Shown: positions 8,445-16,594, counted from the stretch's first letter. The stretch is 64,000 bases of DNA from Paradesertivirga mongoliensis (GCF_024436395.1 NZ_JAFMZO010000002.1:558001-622000), one strand, 5' to 3'. Notes: generated from the sequence alone by a model not told the origin. Program-made: numbers and translations.

Positions 8445-8684
8445 TTAAGAGGTCTTACGCGCCTTTTTGTTCCGGTCTTCGTAAAAAGGAACAATGATAC
8501 AAAGCACTAATAAGGCAACGATAAAGATGTAGATATCAAGGTGACTTTTTCCAGAATTGGTACCAGCTGTATTGCTTAGATCGCTATCCACCGGATTTCC
8601 AACTGCGAAAACGTTAACAGCAAACAAGGCAAACATCAAGGTTAATACCGGAGTAAGTACAACAACTTTCTTAACTAATTTCAT
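8445..8684 (-). CDS. Small two-segment membrane/secreted protein (79 aa)
   Basis: The first 30 residues form a signal peptide or first membrane helix (MKLVKKVVVLTPVLTL, then FAVNVFAVGN), the middle is a short Asn/Ser/Gly-rich linker, and a second helix (IYIFIVALLVLCIIVPFY, about 51-68) is followed by a strongly basic tail (EDRNKKARKTS). The topology is either two-pass or cleaved then single-pass, with the basic tail in the cytoplasm. No known domain. It converges with the upstream hypothetical gene and reads away from the sigma-54 promoter region. Confidence 0.55.
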   Translation of the reverse strand: MKLVKKVVVLTPVLTLMFALFAVNVFAVGNPVDSDLSNTAGTNSGKSHLDIYIFIVALLVLCIIVPFYEDRNKKARKTS

Positions 8685-8779
8685 GATCTCTTTGGCAATT
8701 ACAAAATAAATGCAATGCTATCAAAAAAAGTTTGTTTGACCTAATCTTTTTCAAAAAGCCCTATCGCTATAGCAAGCGA

Positions 8780-8795
8780 TGGCACAGAAATTGCA
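8780..8795 (+). promoter_or_regulatory. Sigma-54 (RpoN) -24/-12 promoter, perfect match
   Basis: The sequence is TGGCAC, 5 bp, TTGCA, an exact match to the sigma-54 consensus with the -24 GG at 8781-8782 and the -12 GC at 8793-8794. Transcription would begin near 8805, 18 nt before the ATG of the 70-residue gene. Directly upstream is an inverted repeat (ATCGCT at 8763-8768, AGCGAT at 8775-8780) enclosing the palindrome GCTATAGC. Confidence 0.8.
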
Positions 8796-8822
8796 AAACC
8801 CTTGTTATCAACAAATAACACT

Positions 8823-9035
8823 ATGGAAACGACTGAACATCTTCAAAAGTTAGGCGAAGAGACTTTATATCTGGAAACAATCTATCTCAATTTAAAAATA
8901 GAAAAAGCTTTACAGGGCGACGATTTTACCAAAGACGAGTTACTAGCTGAAGCAGAAAGCCTTTGGAAAGAAATCGACAGCGAGTATTTTGACTTTTTAA
9001 CCTTCCTGCAAAATAATCATAAAGATGCAGCCTAA
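8823..9035 (+). CDS. Small acidic helical protein (70 aa) under sigma-54 control
   Basis: The ATG at 8823-8825 is chosen over a TTG at 8802, which lies at or before the expected transcription start. The 70-residue product is acidic and almost wholly helical (TEHLQKLGEETLYLETIYL, then KDELLAEAESLWKEIDSEYF), with no cysteine, signal or membrane segment. I know no family. It is a complete transcription unit on its own: a perfect sigma-54 promoter 28 bp upstream of the ATG and a hairpin 3 bp after the stop. Sigma-54 control means it should be made only when an enhancer-binding activator is switched on, which suggests a conditional (stress, nutrient or surface) role; the activator is not in the window. 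Confidence 0.65.
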   Translation: METTEHLQKLGEETLYLETIYLNLKIEKALQGDDFTKDELLAEAESLWKEIDSEYFDFLTFLQNNHKDAA

Positions 9036-9038
9036 AAT

Positions 9039-9074
9039 GGTGCGATAGATAAGCTTGTTCGAATCTGTCGCACC
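9039..9074 (+). terminator. Terminator-like hairpin after the sigma-54 gene
   Basis: GGTGCGA (9039-9045) pairs with TCGCACC (9068-9074), continued inside by AGAT/ATCT with one mismatch between, around a 12-nt loop. A loose T-rich tail follows. It begins 3 bp after the stop codon. Confidence 0.65.
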
Positions 9075-9165
9075 CCTTTGTTTTAACAGGCAATTCTGAT
9101 CGAGAACTATCAACAATCCATTCCTTATAAAAGTCAGATTTATATTTCAAAATCCTAAATCCTCT

Positions 9166-9173
9166 TATCTTTG
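9166..9173 (+). promoter_or_regulatory. -7 promoter element TATCTTTG of merR
   Basis: Exact match to the Bacteroidota -7 consensus TAnnTTTG. Only 3 bp separate it from the ATG at 9177, so the transcript is expected to start at or next to the start codon (leaderless). Confidence 0.65.
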
Positions 9174-9176
9174 TTC

Positions 9177-9512
9177 ATGCCTTACAAAGAACGCGACATA
9201 ACCAAACGTTACCACACCATGGGCGAGGTAACGGAAATGTTTAATGTTAATGCTTCTCAGATACGTTTTTATGAGAAAGAGTTCGATATTTTGCAGCCTA
9301 AAAAAAATAAAAAAGGCAACCGGCTTTTCACACCCGAAGATGTCGAGAATCTAAAGATCATTTTTCATCTCGTAAAAGACAAAGGTTTTACTTTGCAGGG
9401 AGCCCGGGAATACCTGAAAAACAATAAATCGGAGGTGAAGGAAAACCAGAAGGTAATTGATTCCCTTGAACGTCTGAAACAATTTCTTTTAGAGGTCAAA
9501 GAACAACTTTAG
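9177..9512 (+). CDS. MerR-family transcriptional regulator
   Basis: A 111-residue DNA-binding protein with an N-terminal MerR winged helix-turn-helix (TMGEVTEMFNVNASQIRFYEKEF, about 14-36, then the wing GNRLFTPEDV) and a short helical dimerisation tail without a ligand-binding domain. I start at the ATG at 9177; the longer reading from a TTG at 9171 lies inside the promoter. Short MerR proteins of this type occur throughout Bacteroidota and have no known inducer. The lipid kinase gene follows after 21 bp, so the two are probably co-transcribed. Confidence 0.9.
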   Translation: MPYKERDITKRYHTMGEVTEMFNVNASQIRFYEKEFDILQPKKNKKGNRLFTPEDVENLKIIFHLVKDKGFTLQGAREYLKNNKSEVKENQKVIDSLERLKQFLLEVKEQL

Positions 9513-9533
9513 GTTTTTTTCCTTTATAAAACT

Positions 9534-10415
9534 ATGCTCAAAGTTCTGTTTGTTATTAATCCCCGTGCCGGAAATCGTGAAGGGGGAAGTCTGGAACTCT
9601 CTATTTCTGAAGAGTCAAGAACCCAGGGCTTTGAATATTTAATCTACCGGCTTCAGAGCAGTAATGAAGAAAAAAACATAAAAAAAGAGATCGCAGCCTA
9701 TTCACCCGATATCGTCGCTGTAGCGGGTGGAGATGGCACCGTAAATCTGCTGGCAAAGATTTTAAATAGCGAGGAGATGCCACTTTTAATAGTTCCGCTT
9801 GGCTCGGCAAACGGAATGGCGAGAGAATTAAAAATTAGCAATCGCCCCGAAAGCTCGCTGGCCCTTATAACCAGCGGTATTCAAAAGAAAATAGACCTGC
9901 TGAGCATAAATGGAAATATTTGTATTCACCTGGGCGACGTAGGACTAAACGCCAGCATTGTAAAACGATTTGAAAAAGACCCTAAACGGGGTTTATGGAC
10001 CTATGCCAGGCATCTTTTTAAAGAACTTTTCTTAATTGACGACTACAAATTCAATATCAACGTCGACAATCAGCAAATAAAAAGGAGAGCGGTATCAGTA
10101 ACCTTCGCAAACGCGTCAAAATATGGTACTGGTGCAGTAATTAATCCCTTAGGAAAGCTTGATGATGGCAAATTTGAGCTGGTGATTATCAAACCATTTC
10201 CCAAAATACACCTTTTGTCTATTACCTGGAAAATGTTTGTTGGCCGGTTACAAACCTCAGAGTTTGTAGAGGTGTTAAGCTGCGAAAAAGCGGTTATTCA
10301 AACTTCCAAAAAAACCACATTACAGATTGACGGCGAGATAATTGGAAAAACTAAAGAAATTAACGTCGAAGTTCTGCCATCTGCCCTTACCATTATTGTA
10401 CCTTCAGAGTACTAA
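9534..10415 (+). CDS. Diacylglycerol/lipid kinase family protein (YegS-like)
   Basis: A 293-residue ATP-dependent kinase of the DAGK catalytic-domain family, which phosphorylates diacylglycerol, sphingosine-like or related lipids at the inner face of the membrane. The nucleotide loop GGDGT is at residues 65-69, preceded by INPRAG (8-13) and followed by PLGSANGMARELKI (about 86-99), all diagnostic. The C-terminal half is the beta-sandwich typical of YegS/BmrU/DgkB proteins. Length agrees with the family. Bacteroidota make sphingolipids, so a sphingoid substrate is possible but is inference. It follows merR by 21 bp. Confidence 0.9.
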   Translation: MLKVLFVINPRAGNREGGSLELSISEESRTQGFEYLIYRLQSSNEEKNIKKEIAAYSPDIVAVAGGDGTVNLLAKILNSEEMPLLIVPLGSANGMARELKISNRPESSLALITSGIQKKIDLLSINGNICIHLGDVGLNASIVKRFEKDPKRGLWTYARHLFKELFLIDDYKFNINVDNQQIKRRAVSVTFANASKYGTGAVINPLGKLDDGKFELVIIKPFPKIHLLSITWKMFVGRLQTSEFVEVLSCEKAVIQTSKKTTLQIDGEIIGKTKEINVEVLPSALTIIVPSEY

Positions 10416-10628
10416 TCAGGGGAATTATTTTTTCTTTTTTTAATGAAACTTATGCGTCAATCAGCAGTATTAGTTTCGCTTTAATTTAAAAATTCCCGTT
10501 TAGACTTAAGTACCTGATATTATCAATTTTAGAAAACTGTTTCAGTTCTGAGAGGTTAAATAATTAACATTTGCTTCATTCTAATTTCACCATATGAGAT
10601 AGAATTCTACCTTCTAAATTAAGTATGT

Positions 10629-11426
10629 ATGGAATCGGTAAACAAAGGAACTGCACTTATAACGGGTGCCAGTAGTGGTATTGGCTATCATCTTACCAGA
10701 TTGTTTGCCAAAGACGGGTATGACCTGGTGCTTGTGGCTAGAACGGCAGAAAATTTAAGCCGATTGTCTGAGGAGCTCGCCTCGGAGTTTAGTACTCGAC
10801 GTATAACTGTCGTCCCCAAAGATCTTTCTATTCCAAATGCAGCGGCCGAGGTTTATCAGGAGACAAAAAAGCAGGGCATTGACGTGAATATCCTGGTTAA
10901 CGATGCAGGTATAGGCCAGAGAGGTTTTTTTTGGGATATAGATTTCAGCAAATATCAAGAGATCATCAATCTTAATATTTTAGCTGTGGTTCAGTTAACG
11001 CAACTTTATTTAAATGATATGCGCGAACGAAATGAGGGAAGAATCCTGAACCTTGCCTCTATAGCTGCTTATCAGCCAACACCAATGCTGGCGGTTTACG
11101 CGGCAAGCAAGGCCTTTATACTTTCGCTTAGCGACGCATTGATAAACGAGTTAAAAGACACCAATATCACCGTAACATCTCTAATCCCAGGCCCTACGGA
11201 CACAGATTTCTTTAACAAAGCAGATATGGAGCACACAGTAGCCGCTTCAATGGCCGACGATGCAGAGAAAGTAGCTAAGGAAGGTTATGAAGCGCTGATG
11301 AAAGGCGAACATCACGTAGTAGCAACTGCAAAAGTAGGCGCACAAGCAGCCATTAGTACGGTAATGCCGAATGAACTTGTTTCGAAAATGGCACGCAAAT
11401 ACATGGAAGAAGACAAATCTAAATAA
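10629..11426 (+). CDS. Short-chain dehydrogenase/reductase
   Basis: A 265-residue classical SDR that uses NAD(P)H to oxidise or reduce an alcohol/ketone. The cofactor loop is TGASSGIG (residues 12-19); NDAG (91-94) replaces the usual NNAG; the catalytic residues are S144, Y157 and K161 (YAASK). No signal or membrane anchor. The family resembles the DltE/YqjQ group of acyl-ketone reductases, but the substrate cannot be given. It heads a tight three-gene unit: the next gene begins 17 bp on, and the third 3 bp after that. Confidence 0.92.
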   Translation: MESVNKGTALITGASSGIGYHLTRLFAKDGYDLVLVARTAENLSRLSEELASEFSTRRITVVPKDLSIPNAAAEVYQETKKQGIDVNILVNDAGIGQRGFFWDIDFSKYQEIINLNILAVVQLTQLYLNDMRERNEGRILNLASIAAYQPTPMLAVYAASKAFILSLSDALINELKDTNITVTSLIPGPTDTDFFNKADMEHTVAASMADDAEKVAKEGYEALMKGEHHVVATAKVGAQAAISTVMPNELVSKMARKYMEEDKSK

Positions 11427-11443
11427 CCTTAATATCTATTAAT

Positions 11444-11677
11444 ATGGCCAAAACAAAAACAGGATACGTTCCTCCAAAGGGTAAACCTTCGGGCAGCGGA
11501 CGTGAGACACACGGATTAAAAGATGCATTCGCAGTGAATGATTTAGAAACAGACAATGAATTAGCAGAAAAGTACACCGATGGCGAGGATGAACCTTCGG
11601 CAAATGTGAATTTAAGACATAAAAACAGGAATCTTAACAAAGGTGAGGAGAATAATGACAATAGCCTTAAAGCTTAA
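11444..11677 (+). CDS. Small disordered hydrophilic protein (77 aa)
   Basis: A 77-residue protein rich in Lys, Gly, Ser, Asn, Glu and Asp with almost no hydrophobic core (starts MAKTKTGYVPPKGKPSGSG, ends NNDNSLKA). It should be unfolded in solution, and resembles in composition the small hydrophilins made under desiccation or osmotic stress. No motif of a named family. It lies between an SDR and a baeRF-like gene with gaps of 17 and 3 bp, so it is part of that operon and may act in the same stress response. Confidence 0.65.
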   Translation: MAKTKTGYVPPKGKPSGSGRETHGLKDAFAVNDLETDNELAEKYTDGEDEPSANVNLRHKNRNLNKGEENNDNSLKA

Positions 11678-11680
11678 ATT

Positions 11681-12853
11681 ATGGATGTAATTTCAAAAGA
11701 TGAATTCAAAGAACTCGCTAACCATCAGGCTGATGGTTGCGTGAGTATATACATACCAACCCATTCTTCGGGTGTAGAGGTAAACGAAAAGTATGACACG
11801 CTCGTATTTAAAAATAATGTTCAGAAAGCGAGGGTTCAGCTAACAGGTAAAGGGTATGATGTAAGGAAGGTTGATGCCATTCTTGCGCCTGCAGTAGAAC
11901 TCATCAGAGACGAAGAATTCTGGAACAACCAGTCGAAGGGGCTTGCAGTGTTCATGTCGGAGAAGTTTTTTAAAATGTACCAGTTACCCTTATCTGTTAA
12001 AGAAGAGGTTTTAGTAAACAGCTCTTTTCTACTGACCCCTCTTCTTCCCGTGATGGAAAGAAGACACCGCTTTTATCTGCTGGTATTAAGCAAGCATGCC
12101 TGCAAATTCTATGAAGGCGATCAGTTCGAAATGAAAAAGCTCGAAATAGCTGAACTTCCTACCGGGATGGACGATGTTGTTCCCTTTGAGCTCAAAGAAG
12201 CCAGACAGATCCACCGTCGGGCGGGCGCAGCAGCCGGGTCCGCGGCTTCTGTCGGTGCAAGCTTTCATGGACATGGCTCGGGTTTATCTGATGAGGATGA
12301 ATATTTGCTTCAATATTTAAAGGAAGTTGATCAAACCCTCTGGACAGAAGTATTGCATAACCAGCATGTACCTCTTGTACTCGCATCGGTAGATTATGAA
12401 ATAGCTTATTATAAGCAAATTTCAAACTACAAGCATATTTCGGAAGTGAGCCTGACTGGAAACTATGAACATGAAGACAGGCAAAGTTTATATCTTAAAG
12501 TAAAAGATAAACTTGCGCCATATTTCAGGGAGTACAGTAACGATGCCCTGAAAAATTACTATAACAACTCTGCAAAAGAACTAACTACTTCCATTCCGGA
12601 AGAGGTTATTCCGGCAGCATATTTCTCGCAGGTTTCTGATCTTTTTGTTCAGAAAGACCAGCGTATATGGGGAAAGTTTGACGAAAACAATAATTCTATC
12701 ACTATCAACGAACAAAAACAGGAGGACGATGAGTGCCTTATTAATAAGGCAATTATTAAAACTTTGATGAATGGAGGCGAAGTGCATATGCTCGAAAAAG
12801 AGAAAATGCCAGCCGATACACCAATTGCTGCATTTATGCGCTATTCGTTGTAA
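11681..12853 (+). CDS. baeRF-family, eRF1-like protein (possible hibernation factor)
   Basis: A 390-residue protein matching the layout of bacterial archaeo-eukaryotic release-factor-like (baeRF) proteins: an N-terminal domain with CVSIYIPTH (about 20-28), a middle RNase-H-like domain (RRHRFYLLVLSKHACKFYEG, about 127-146), a histidine/glycine linker (near 200) and a C-terminal L7Ae/eL30-like part ending in NGGEVHMLEKEKMP. Some members of this superfamily bind the ribosome and act in hibernation; others are uncharacterised. No GGQ peptide-release motif is visible, so it is not expected to release peptides. It is the last gene of the SDR/disordered-protein operon and is followed by a strong terminator. 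Confidence 0.75.
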   Translation: MDVISKDEFKELANHQADGCVSIYIPTHSSGVEVNEKYDTLVFKNNVQKARVQLTGKGYDVRKVDAILAPAVELIRDEEFWNNQSKGLAVFMSEKFFKMYQLPLSVKEEVLVNSSFLLTPLLPVMERRHRFYLLVLSKHACKFYEGDQFEMKKLEIAELPTGMDDVVPFELKEARQIHRRAGAAAGSAASVGASFHGHGSGLSDEDEYLLQYLKEVDQTLWTEVLHNQHVPLVLASVDYEIAYYKQISNYKHISEVSLTGNYEHEDRQSLYLKVKDKLAPYFREYSNDALKNYYNNSAKELTTSIPEEVIPAAYFSQVSDLFVQKDQRIWGKFDENNNSITINEQKQEDDECLINKAIIKTLMNGGEVHMLEKEKMPADTPIAAFMRYSL

Positions 12854-12869
12854 GCCGAATCATCAAACA

Positions 12870-12901
12870 AAAAGAGGGCGTCTTCTGGGACGCCCTCTTT
12901 T
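12870..12901 (+). terminator. Rho-independent terminator of the baeRF operon
   Basis: A perfect 13-bp stem (AAAAGAGGGCGTC with GACGCCCTCTTTT) around a 6-nt loop, 16 bp after the stop. Flanking A and T runs may let it serve both strands. Confidence 0.92.
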
Positions 12902-12953
12902 GCTTACTCTTTTACAGCACTAATTCGTTTGACTATTCCCTATCAGCAAAACC

Positions 12954-13532
12954 TCAATTATCTGTTGGATCAGAGCTACCCTTAACTTCTTTGTTAATAG
13001 CCTTCGCCGAATCCAGATGCATTTTCAACTTAGGTAAATGTTTTGCGGCAAATGCCCTCAAATCGGGTTGGTCATCCTCTTTTGCCATATCTTCGAATTT
13101 ATCGATGTCTTTACGATGCATCGAAAGCATCATTTTGATATATTTTTTATCGAAGCCGACACCATTCTCCTTTTTTAAATCGGCAATTTCATCTATGTGC
13201 CCGCTCTCCATAACTTGTATGGACATCATATTTTTAGCGGCAGCAAGAGCCTTCAGCTCATCGCCGGCAGCCGTATGATCCTTGACCATCATCGCGCCGA
13301 AAGCTTTAACCCTTGAGTTTGAGGCCTGCGCCTGAGCCAGCTTTCCAAGTTCTACTTCCATGGCACCACTGTTTAAAGCTTCGTCAATAAACCGTTTCGC
13401 ATCCTCATCAACCTGAGTGGTGGCAATAGTGTCGTTCATAACACTGTCGGCGCCTGCATCGTTATTCTGAGTGCCTGAATTATTGCACCCTAAAATAAGA
13501 GCCGCGATTGGCAAGAAAAACATCTTTTTCAT
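12954..13532 (-). CDS. DUF4142 lipoprotein
   Basis: A 192-residue lipoprotein: the signal peptide ends in the lipobox LILGC (cysteine near residue 16). The mature part is a four-helix, ferritin-like DUF4142 domain (about 45-180) with the typical segments LNSGAMEVELGKLAQ, VKAFGAMMVKDHTAAGDEL and LRAFAAKHLPKLKMHLDSA. The family often carries histidines in the helices (here DHTAAG and KHLPKLKMHL), but its function is not established. It lies 24 bp after the metallo-beta-lactamase-fold gene and is probably the second gene of that unit. Confidence 0.9.
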   Translation of the reverse strand: MKKMFFLPIAALILGCNNSGTQNNDAGADSVMNDTIATTQVDEDAKRFIDEALNSGAMEVELGKLAQAQASNSRVKAFGAMMVKDHTAAGDELKALAAAKNMMSIQVMESGHIDEIADLKKENGVGFDKKYIKMMLSMHRKDIDKFEDMAKEDDQPDLRAFAAKHLPKLKMHLDSAKAINKEVKGSSDPTDN

Positions 13533-13556
13533 AGTGAATCTTTTTAAATAGGTTTT

Positions 13557-14585
13557 CTAATAGCTAAAGCCTTTTGCAAAAAAATCAGAAATTGAAGAGT
13601 CATCCTTTTGCACTTTTTTTCTGGTAAGCTTCCAAACAATCGCAAAAGCAGCAACGGCTCCTATCAAAGCTACAGCTGCTATAAGCTCTGGATTGTTCAC
13701 CCGCTTTGGGATGTACTGAACGCCATTTTTATTGGCCCTGGCCGGCTCTTTAACGTACCTGCCATACTTTGGAACGGCTTCTTCTTCAAAATTGTCTGCC
13801 AAATTATTAAGCGAGGTTGTCAACTCTTCTCCGTACATCGGGTAACCATGGCCGGTAGCAGCGGCATGGGGCCTTAAATCCCGCAATTTTTCTACCGACT
13901 CGCGTGCAGCAATCCAATCAACTGTAAAGTATTTAGGCGGACCGGAGAGAATATGCTTTTGTGTCATCACAGAAAATGCCGATTCCTGTTTAGTGGTAAC
14001 AAAAGCATCTGCAGATATAAGTGTACGATCGAGCTCGCGAAAAAGAGCTATCTGGCCCGGCGAGTGGCCCGGTACATGGATAAATTGCCAATCGGGAAGT
14101 TCGGGAACTGCCGTAGTGTGTGCCGCAAATCTGCGAACTTTATTTCCAAGATCTTTGGGCTTTTTAGGAAAGGTCCATGACATTAGGCTCATCAAACCTC
14201 CGCCCACCATCGGATCGGGAGGTGGATAAGATGAGATCCCTTTTAGATATGGAAGTTCCAGGTAGTGTGCATAAACCGGCGTGCTCCAGGTTTCAAGCAG
14301 TTCTTCCAGAGCGCCCACATGGTCGAAATGGCCATGAGTAAGGATAATGGCTGAGGGCTTTGTACCTTCCCCGAATATATCTTCGGCCATCCGGACGATT
14401 TTTTCTCCAGAACCCTTAAGGCCCGCATCCACCAAAACCCAGTTATTTCCTGCGTTTTCCCCGGCGGCAATAATATAAACATTTACAAATACTATTTTCA
14501 TCCCCCATACGCCAGACGAGACTTTGTAGTATTCCAGTCCAGAGCTTTTAATTGGAGTATATTCAGCGTTTTTAAGAATTTCCAT
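13557..14585 (-). CDS. MBL-fold hydrolase with C-terminal membrane anchor
   Basis: A 342-residue metallo-beta-lactamase-fold enzyme. The zinc motif HGHFDH is at residues 84-89, a further ligand lies in HVPGHSPG (about 171-178), and an aspartate and histidine follow in SADAF and ATGHGYP. Lactonases, thioesterases and glyoxalases share this fold, so the substrate is open. Unusually, residues about 303-323 form a hydrophobic helix (LIAAVALIGAVAAFAIVW) followed by a basic tail, which would tether the enzyme to the membrane. It is followed by the DUF4142 lipoprotein gene after 24 bp. Confidence 0.88.
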   Translation of the reverse strand: MEILKNAEYTPIKSSGLEYYKVSSGVWGMKIVFVNVYIIAAGENAGNNWVLVDAGLKGSGEKIVRMAEDIFGEGTKPSAIILTHGHFDHVGALEELLETWSTPVYAHYLELPYLKGISSYPPPDPMVGGGLMSLMSWTFPKKPKDLGNKVRRFAAHTTAVPELPDWQFIHVPGHSPGQIALFRELDRTLISADAFVTTKQESAFSVMTQKHILSGPPKYFTVDWIAARESVEKLRDLRPHAAATGHGYPMYGEELTTSLNNLADNFEEEAVPKYGRYVKEPARANKNGVQYIPKRVNNPELIAAVALIGAVAAFAIVWKLTRKKVQKDDSSISDFFAKGFSY

Positions 14586-14663
14586 AGGTTGAGTTGTTAG
14601 TTATAACTGCCTATAGAACAACAAGCCCGGGCACAAGGTTTAAAATAGTTTGGGTGGAAATTA

Positions 14664-14691
14664 TTTGAGAGTCAGGAATTTGGCTCTCAAA
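14664..14691 (-). terminator. Hairpin after phzF-like gene
   Basis: TTTGAGAG (14664-14671) pairs with CTCTCAAA (14684-14691) around 12 nt, starting 4 bp past the stop of the PhzF gene on the minus strand. The downstream sequence is A/T-rich but has no solid T run, so termination is probable rather than certain. Confidence 0.55.
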
Positions 14692-14695
14692 CAAT

Positions 14696-15490
14696 TTAAG
14701 CCAGATGAAAAAACCCCTGGATAACGGTAACAGCTTTTCCGGCAAATAACACTCTGTCTCCTTTATGTTTTACACGAACTTCTCCTCCCCTAACCGAAGC
14801 CTGGTAAGCAAACATTTCCGTTTTGTTTAACCGCTTAGACCAATATGTGGCCAGGCAACAGTGCGAAGATCCGGTAACGGGATCTTCGTCGACACCATGA
14901 GCAGGCGCAAATGTTCTTGAGATAAAGTCGTAATCAGATGCAGAATCTCCCCGCGAAGTAATCACCACTCCCTCATAATCTTTCAATACTTTGAAATCGG
15001 GATTACATTGATACACATCATTAACAGAAGCGAGCTCAACGATAAATCTGGTCTCAGAAAAAGCAACATTAACGGCCTGCACATCCAGGGCAGCTAAGGC
15101 TTTTTCCGGCATCACTTTCCCGGATTCAAATGAAGCAGGAAAATCAAGTTCAATCCAATCGTCCGACTGGACGGCAGTGAGTAAACCGCTCTTAGTGTAA
15201 AAAGAGGCCGCTTCTCCTGGCGTTAACAATCCCTCCTGCCATAAGATATGAGCAGAAGCCAGAGTAGCATGACCGCAAAGATCAACCTCGACTGTCGGTG
15301 TAAACCACCGTAACCCAAATCCGTCTGTCCTTTTAACTATGAAAGCCGTCTCCGAGAGGTTGTTTTCTGCTGCTATAGCAAGCATCGTTTCATCGGGAAG
15401 CTCATCGTATAGCAAGCACACTGCTGCCGGATTACCCTTAAATTGAGTATCGGCAAAGGCATCTACCTGGAAAAATCTGATTTTATTCAT
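14696..15490 (-). CDS. PhzF-family isomerase
   Basis: A 264-residue member of the PhzF/YddE family, two pseudosymmetric diaminopimelate-epimerase-like halves. Typical motifs are GNPAAVCLL (about 19-27), LSETAF with the catalytic glutamate E47, DLCGHATLASAH, and DPVTGSSHCCLATYW in the second half. PhzF itself isomerises a phenazine precursor; most family members, including this one, have unknown substrates, and there are no phenazine genes here. The gene follows a Gfo/Idh/MocA gene by 35 bp and ends at a hairpin. Confidence 0.93.
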   Translation of the reverse strand: MNKIRFFQVDAFADTQFKGNPAAVCLLYDELPDETMLAIAAENNLSETAFIVKRTDGFGLRWFTPTVEVDLCGHATLASAHILWQEGLLTPGEAASFYTKSGLLTAVQSDDWIELDFPASFESGKVMPEKALAALDVQAVNVAFSETRFIVELASVNDVYQCNPDFKVLKDYEGVVITSRGDSASDYDFISRTFAPAHGVDEDPVTGSSHCCLATYWSKRLNKTEMFAYQASVRGGEVRVKHKGDRVLFAGKAVTVIQGFFHLA

Positions 15491-15525
15491 GGGCGAAGTA
15501 TTTCGCCTAAAATACTATAAATCAA

Positions 15526-16554
15526 TTAAACCTTAACACTTCGTCCTTCAAGAATTTCGATCTGCCATAGTATTTCGTCTTCCTTTACAGGATATGGTTC
15601 GTTTTTGCGAATCTGGTTATACACGGCGTCAAACAACCGGCTGTAGTTGCCCTTCAGCGCGGTATTATACCGGGTAGACTTATTGCCTTTAGCATCAATC
15701 GTAGTAAAAATTCCTTCCGAGCCATCGCGCTCCACACCGTATGACGGATCCAGTGGCGAGATCTCCTTGTCCAGTTGTTCCTCCTGAATGTCGGTTCTTT
15801 CTTTAATGAAACTTCCCTGGGTTCCGTGAAGTACGAAGGCCGGCAGAGGATGAGCAGTTAACAGATTAGCTGTTACAAAAACATTCAATCCTCGCGGGTA
15901 GAAAAGATGAATGTGCATATAATCGTCGACCAGCGATTCGGGGCGAAAGACGCCGAGGATCTTATGCCACTTCAGAGGCTTTCCAAAAAGGCTGATGATC
16001 TGATCCAGCAAATGAGGCCCGAGGTCATAACTCAAGCCGCTCGCCGGAAGCGGGTTCTCTTTAAACGCTTTTTTGCTGATCTCCTTCCTATACCTGTCAA
16101 ACCGAAAATGAACCTCGATAAGCTTACCTAGTTTGCCGCCGTTAATCACCGTTTTTACCGACTGGAAGTCTGTATCCCAACGCCGGTTATGATAAACCAT
16201 AATGTGCCGTCCCACTCTTTTAGCCAACGCAAACAATTCTTTAGCTTCCGCGACGGTAGAAGTGAAGGGCTTCTCTACCAAAACGTGTTTTCCGGCCTCA
16301 AGCGCTTTTCTGGAAAACTCGAAGTGGGTGTTGTTAGGTGTATTAACAATTACCAACTCCACTTTAGGGTCGGCTAAGAGTTCATCAACCGAATTATAAC
16401 TTATCACATGGGGGTACCTGCCGCTTGCACGTTTTTCAGTCCGCTCGGTTACAGCGTAAAAATTAAAACCTTTGTGTGTCTCAACAAAAGGAGCGTGAAA
16501 TAATCTTCCCGACATTCCATATGACAAAATTCCCGTAATTATTTGTTCTTTCAT
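15526..16554 (-). CDS. Gfo/Idh/MocA-family oxidoreductase
   Basis: A 342-residue NAD(P)-dependent sugar or inositol dehydrogenase-type enzyme. The Rossmann domain opens with GILSYGMSGRLFHA (8-21); the family signature EKP lies at 94-96; the C-terminal half is the substrate-binding beta sheet with HLLDQ, which carries the conserved histidine. No Tat or Sec signal is present, so it is cytoplasmic. The upstream ThuA-domain gene (40 bp away) is a frequent companion of this family in sugar-catabolic loci, which supports a role in sugar metabolism, substrate unknown. Confidence 0.93.
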   Translation of the reverse strand: MKEQIITGILSYGMSGRLFHAPFVETHKGFNFYAVTERTEKRASGRYPHVISYNSVDELLADPKVELVIVNTPNNTHFEFSRKALEAGKHVLVEKPFTSTVAEAKELFALAKRVGRHIMVYHNRRWDTDFQSVKTVINGGKLGKLIEVHFRFDRYRKEISKKAFKENPLPASGLSYDLGPHLLDQIISLFGKPLKWHKILGVFRPESLVDDYMHIHLFYPRGLNVFVTANLLTAHPLPAFVLHGTQGSFIKERTDIQEEQLDKEISPLDPSYGVERDGSEGIFTTIDAKGNKSTRYNTALKGNYSRLFDAVYNQIRKNEPYPVKEDEILWQIEILEGRSVKV

Positions 16555-16594
16555 CGTTCCTTTATAAGCTTTTTTGGATTATTGGTTTAACAGA

